This document shows positions 60,863 through 64,000 of a stretch of 64,000 nucleotides of DNA, piece after piece. Where the stretch lies: positions 930,001-994,000 of the forward strand of contig CAVPAL010000023.1 of NCBI GenBank assembly GCA_963701435.1. The letters run 5' to 3'. The notes beneath the pieces were generated by a model. The model ran no database searches and was not told the DNA's origin. It saw nothing but the letters and a program-made list of their open reading frames with translations. The translations under genes were made by a program, and so were the position numbers. Position 1 is the stretch's first letter. Every line of letters starts with the position of its first letter. The stretch is from JAACFF01 sp963701435. Its GTDB lineage: Bacteria > Chloroflexota > Anaerolineae > Promineifilales > Promineifilaceae.

Positions 60863-61924
60863 TTAAGCCCGTGGGATATAACCCTGTTTCAACAACAACT
60901 CTGCATTCAACACCGAACCACTGGCTGCACCGCGCAGTGTGTTGTGGGTAATCGCCATAAAGCGCAAATCATTGACCGGGCATGCACGAATTTTGCCAAC
61001 CGTCCACGCCAATCCATTGCCTGCATCCCGATCCAGCCGCGGCTGCGGCCGGTTGTCTTCTGGACGGTAAATCAAAACCGGATCGGGAATCGAAGGTAAG
61101 CCTTGTAATACTTCCGGCGGCCGCCAGGTTTTGAATAACTCAATTGCCTCTTGCGGCGCAACTTTGCGGCCCAGCTTCACCGACACGCTGGCCAAATGAC
61201 CATCAATAACCGGTACGCGGTTGGCCTGGGCGCTGACCAGGAAATCAGCCATTTCAATCTGGCCATGCTTAAAGGCGCCGCACAATTTGCGTGGTTCACT
61301 CTCCAGCTTGCCATCCTCGCCGCCGATATGAGGAATGACATTGTCCATGATATCCAACGACGCCACCCCAGGATAACCGGCGCCGGAAATTGCCTGCATA
61401 GTCACAACAACGGCCGTTTCCAAACCAAACGCCGTCTGAAGTACTTTCAAGGGCAGCACAATGCTAGTCGTGGAACAGTTGGCATTCGCCACAATATACC
61501 CCAGCCAACCATACGCTTCCTGCTGGTAGGGAATCAAGCCGGAATGATCTGGGTTCACTTCGGGAATCAGCAGCGGCACATAGGGATCCATCCGGTAAGG
61601 CGACGCATTAGTTAGCACAATGTAACCCGCTGCGGCAAACTGCGGCTCCAACTCGCGGGCGTCTGCCGCAGGCAACGCCGAAAAGACAACCTGCACGTCC
61701 AAATTCGGCTGCGTTGGCTGAACAATCATATTCGCAACCTCAGGCGGCGGATCGCCTTCCAAAAGCCAATTAACGCCTTCCCCATACGGCCGTCCCACCG
61801 TCCGCGGTGAGCCGGTCACAGCCGCAATCTCAAACCAGGGGTGGTCTACCAAATGTTCCACAAAACGCTGCCCAACAGAACCTGTCGCAGCCAATATTCC
61901 AACCGGGATTTTTTTACTTATCAT
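60863..61924 (-). CDS. asd: Aspartate-semialdehyde dehydrogenase (archaeal/fungal type)
   Basis: Reduces L-aspartyl phosphate to the semialdehyde using NADPH, the branch point to lysine/diaminopimelate, threonine and methionine. The 353-residue protein has the NADP motif GILAATGSVGQRFVEHL, the active-site Cys in ANANCSTTSIVLPL, AISGAGYPGVASLDIMDNVIPHIGGED, and the substrate His/Arg region. The pattern is the longer archaeal/fungal ASADH class rather than the E. coli class. ATG 61924 has GGAGG 5 bases upstream. A T-box-like leader (61963-62225) precedes it, so expression is expected to rise when one amino acid becomes scarce. lysC or dapA is not adjacent. Confidence 0.95.
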   Translation of the reverse strand: MISKKIPVGILAATGSVGQRFVEHLVDHPWFEIAAVTGSPRTVGRPYGEGVNWLLEGDPPPEVANMIVQPTQPNLDVQVVFSALPAADARELEPQFAAAGYIVLTNASPYRMDPYVPLLIPEVNPDHSGLIPYQQEAYGWLGYIVANANCSTTSIVLPLKVLQTAFGLETAVVVTMQAISGAGYPGVASLDIMDNVIPHIGGEDGKLESEPRKLCGAFKHGQIEMADFLVSAQANRVPVIDGHLASVSVKLGRKVAPQEAIELFKTWRPPEVLQGLPSIPDPVLIYRPEDNRPQPRLDRDAGNGLAWTVGKIRACPVNDLRFMAITHNTLRGAASGSVLNAELLLKQGYIPRA

Positions 61925-61962
61925 AACATCCTCCAAAAAAATTTCTTGTTACCGGGTAAGCA

Positions 61963-62225
61963 TAAAAAAAGCCACCGCCCGATTGGGACGATGGCTTTCG
62001 TGTTTCCACCCAACTTCAGCGTGTAACATTTATGGATACACACGCTCTATTCGACAGCGTTAGAACTGTCCTGGCCGTTAACGGAGCCAACCGGATTTTC
62101 TTACTAGCCAACCCTTTCGGAAAATCACTCACGGGGGGTTTTGGCTGTTTTCTTTGCTGGCATAACTCTCAACCGTTTGGTTTTGCCTCTCTGTAACAGG
62201 CTCAACAGCTACTCGTCCCGCTCGA
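61963..62225 (-). promoter_or_regulatory. T-box riboswitch leader of asd
   Basis: The minus-strand leader has the stem I start GGGACGAGUAGC, an AGAGAGG apical element and GGUUGAGAG. Near its 3' end lies the T-box/antiterminator stretch UUGGGUGGAAACACG (around 62012-61998), then GCCAUCGUCCCAAUCGGGCGGUGGC with a following U-run, i.e. the competing terminator (61964-61998). T-box leaders sense uncharged tRNA through base pairing. The specifier should lie in the CAAAACC stretch after AACAGC (about 62135-62145); AAA (Lys), AAC (Asn) and ACC (Thr) are all possible there, and I cannot decide. Position before asd fits Lys or Thr best. Confidence 0.82.
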
Positions 62226-62275
62226 CGTTTTAAAGTTTAGAATTTCGTGAAATTATAAGGAACAAAGTGGCGTTG

Positions 62276-63901
62276 TCAAGCGCCGTTCAGCATATGCTTG
62301 CGCGCCTGAGGCAGCTTCTGGGCAATTTCAGCCGCCAACACACCGGCTGTTCCCTTTTCAGCCGCAGCAAGTTGACCGGCAGCGCCATGCAGGAAAGCGC
62401 CCAGAACGGCCGTTGCGTAAGGCGCCAACCCCTGCGCCAACAAGCCGGCGATAACGCCAGAAAGTACGTCACCGCTGCCGCCAACAGCCAGGGCCGGATT
62501 GGCAAAGGGCATGATATGGCAGCGGCCGTCAGGCGCAGCCACAATAGTAAAAGCCCCTTTTAACAAAACAATGTGTCCCCAGGCGGTCGCCTTTTCACGC
62601 GCCAGCTCAATTCGATCGGCGGCTTTGATTTCCGCCAATGGTTTGCCCAGCAAACGCGCCATTTCGCCGGGATGCGGGGTCAGGATTGTGTTTGGCGGCA
62701 GTTTCTGAGGCCAATCCGGCATCTGCGCCAGGATATTCAGTCCGTCGGCGTCGACAATCAACGGCGGCAATTTTTGCGGGTTTTCCAGCATTGCGGTCAT
62801 AAATTCAACGGCCGTATCCAATCCGGGCCCAACCAACAATGAGTTGGCGGAGACAGATTCCAAAATATAAGCAGCCGCAGCCGCATCCAGCTTTTCGACC
62901 GCAGACAGCGGCGGGTAAGTCGCTTCAGGAAGCTGGCCGGCGACCGTGGCGCGGATGGTTTCGGGAATCGCCAATGCAACCAGTCCCGCTCCAACCCGAT
63001 ATGCGCCCAGAGCGGCCAAAAGCGGCGCGCCAAAATAATGCTGTGAACCGGCGGCAATCAAAGCTGTCCCAAACGTGCCTTTGTGGCCTGCTAAAGGTCG
63101 GGGCGGCAATAAATCACGCATGGCAACGGCCGTCGCCAATTCCAGCGGCACAGCCGCCACAACCGGCAGATCCGGATCAATGTCGATGTCGGCCACAATC
63201 AATTCGCCGCACGCCGCCGCGCCGGGAAAGCAAAAATGGCCCCGCTTCGGTCCGGCAAATGTCACGGTGAGATGCGCCGGAATCGCCAGCGGGTCCAGGG
63301 CGCCGGTGTCGCAGTTTAAGCCGCTGGGACAATCAACCGCCGCGATCAGCGGACCTTGCATGCGCAGCGGCGGCGTCATTTGAGTAGTGGGGGTGAGTCG
63401 GGAACGGCCGTTAAACGCCGGCTCCCTCTTTTTGTCTGCAATGCCGATCTGCACCTGCTGCATCAACTGCGCCAGATCGCCCTTAATCGGGCGCGTGACG
63501 CCTGTTCCCAGCAGCGCATCAATCAAAATCTCGCTGCTGTTTAAACGCGTGCGCAAAAGTTGGAACTGTAGGTCCGCGCCGGCTTCTATACAAAACAAGC
63601 TCATTTGCTGCACAAGGGCATAGTTTTTATCCACGGCTGCGATGCGTGGTTTGAACAGGTAGAACTGCACATCGGCGCCTGCTTCTGCCAGATAACGACC
63701 GGCCACCAAACCGTCCCCGCCGTTGTTGCCGGGACCCACAAGCGCCAAAACCTGCTTTCCGCCAACGTCAATCCGCTCCATGATGGCTTCAGCCACGCAG
63801 CGACCGGCCGTTTCCATCATTTCTTCATAGGAAATTCCGGCTGCGTCGGCCGCTTTTTCGGCCGCATTCATCTCAGAAACAGAAAAAACTTTGATCGTCA
63901 T
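62276..63901 (-). CDS. nnr: Bifunctional NAD(P)H-hydrate epimerase/dehydratase
   Basis: Repairs damaged (hydrated) NAD(P)H. The 541-residue protein joins the N-terminal epimerase (VFSVSEMNAAEKAADAAGISYEEMMETAG, LVGPGNNGGDGLVAGR) to the C-terminal ADP/ATP-dependent dehydratase (HKGTFGTALIAAGSQHYFGAPLLAA, LVGPGLDT, TILTPHPGEMARLLG, NPALAVGGSGDVLSGVIAGLLAQG, AFLHGAAGQLAA). GGAGG 7 bases before ATG 63901 sets the start. An insert rich in Pro/Thr (about 165-190, EPAFNGRSRLTPTTQMTPPL) interrupts the epimerase domain and contains an ACGGCCGT octamer. The gene lies between a tRNA terminator and the asd leader. Confidence 0.95.
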   Translation of the reverse strand: MTIKVFSVSEMNAAEKAADAAGISYEEMMETAGRCVAEAIMERIDVGGKQVLALVGPGNNGGDGLVAGRYLAEAGADVQFYLFKPRIAAVDKNYALVQQMSLFCIEAGADLQFQLLRTRLNSSEILIDALLGTGVTRPIKGDLAQLMQQVQIGIADKKREPAFNGRSRLTPTTQMTPPLRMQGPLIAAVDCPSGLNCDTGALDPLAIPAHLTVTFAGPKRGHFCFPGAAACGELIVADIDIDPDLPVVAAVPLELATAVAMRDLLPPRPLAGHKGTFGTALIAAGSQHYFGAPLLAALGAYRVGAGLVALAIPETIRATVAGQLPEATYPPLSAVEKLDAAAAAYILESVSANSLLVGPGLDTAVEFMTAMLENPQKLPPLIVDADGLNILAQMPDWPQKLPPNTILTPHPGEMARLLGKPLAEIKAADRIELAREKATAWGHIVLLKGAFTIVAAPDGRCHIMPFANPALAVGGSGDVLSGVIAGLLAQGLAPYATAVLGAFLHGAAGQLAAAEKGTAGVLAAEIAQKLPQARKHMLNGA

Positions 63902-63919
63902 TGCAATACCTCCAACCAA

Positions 63920-63956
63920 CAAAAAAAGCCCACAGCAAAGGATACTGGCAGGCTTT
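63920..63956 (-). terminator. Terminator of the edge tRNA
   Basis: Minus strand AAAGCC ... GGGCTTTTTTT (63951-63956 with 63925-63930), followed by T-run; it lies 8 bases after the tRNA. Confidence 0.65.
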
Positions 63957-63964
63957 CAAACAAA

Positions 63965-64000
63965 TACCCCTGGTAGGAATCGAACCTACAGCCTACGGAT
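63965..64000 (-). tRNA. Partial tRNA, probably tRNA-Asn
   Basis: The window ends inside a tRNA. The T-arm GTAGG-TTCGATT-CCTAC, acceptor 3' half CAGGGGT and discriminator A are visible. The residues before the variable loop (ATCCGT) match the 3' anticodon stem of tRNA-Asn. The anticodon itself lies beyond the window. CCA is not encoded. Confidence 0.6.

Noticed and set aside
61940..62260. Lysine riboswitch before asd
   Set aside because: The lysine-aptamer core was not found, whereas the GGGUGG...ACACG and CGUCCC T-box pieces and the competing terminator are present.
1..64000. CRISPR array, phage genes or complete insertion sequence
   Set aside because: No regularly spaced direct repeats, cas genes, phage structural genes or transposase were found; only short non-coding inverted repeats are present.

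Overview
The window looks like a chromosomal segment of an uncultured or little-studied Chloroflexota bacterium (Anaerolineae/Ardenticatenia-like). Support comes from moderate G+C, several lipoproteins with Thr/Pro-rich linkers, a family of GT39-type membrane glycosyltransferases, a secreted M4 protease ending in a YLPIV-type tail, and an infC-rpmI-rplT operon. This is an inference from protein style; there is no rRNA gene to confirm it. No phage, transposase or CRISPR array was seen.

Layout. 1-6.5 kb: partial ssnA, trxA, a flavin-dependent oxidoreductase, two envelope or unknown proteins, and an R2lox oxidase followed by a Cys-type sulfatase. 6.7-9.8 kb: an Arm/Rmt-like 16S rRNA methyltransferase coupled to a TrmA/RumA-like protein that lacks the catalytic Cys, a CPBP protease and a SWIM mini-protein. 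10-21 kb: four large GT39-like membrane proteins surrounding infC (AUU start), rpmI and rplT, plus a SAM methyltransferase. 21-32 kb: an ECF sigma / anti-sigma / bactofilin-like operon, a membrane phosphatase-superfamily protein, chrA, a GAF-GAF-PAS histidine kinase, tsaD and selA. 32-40 kb: a DnaE2-like polymerase, repeats and an M4 metalloprotease.

40-50 kb is the most coherent system. It holds a nucleoside-type ABC importer (two permeases, one ATPase, and a binding protein carrying two complete BMP domains in tandem), a cytosine-deaminase-like amidohydrolase, and a divergent fused 2Fe-2S/molybdopterin xanthine dehydrogenase of the selenium-dependent type. A pair of matching operator-like sites lies between the two arms. 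With ssnA at the left edge and selA at 31 kb, this suggests purine/pyrimidine scavenging linked to selenium-dependent molybdenum hydroxylases. The ATPase and deaminase carry three single-base frameshifts within 1.1 kb, which may be decay or sequencing error.

50-64 kb: an ANT-like nucleotidyltransferase, DUF302, a DUF427 remnant, a membrane MutS-like ATPase, lipoproteins, a phosphodiesterase, a sugar epimerase, tRNA-Leu(GAG), a SufS-like desulfurase, asd behind a T-box leader, nnr, and a partial tRNA, probably Asn, at the edge.

Over the whole window the palindromic octamer ACGGCCGT occurs about 85-90 times (counted by eye; about one expected), inside genes on both strands. It is the most striking non-gene signal. 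Two short dispersed inverted-repeat families are also present.
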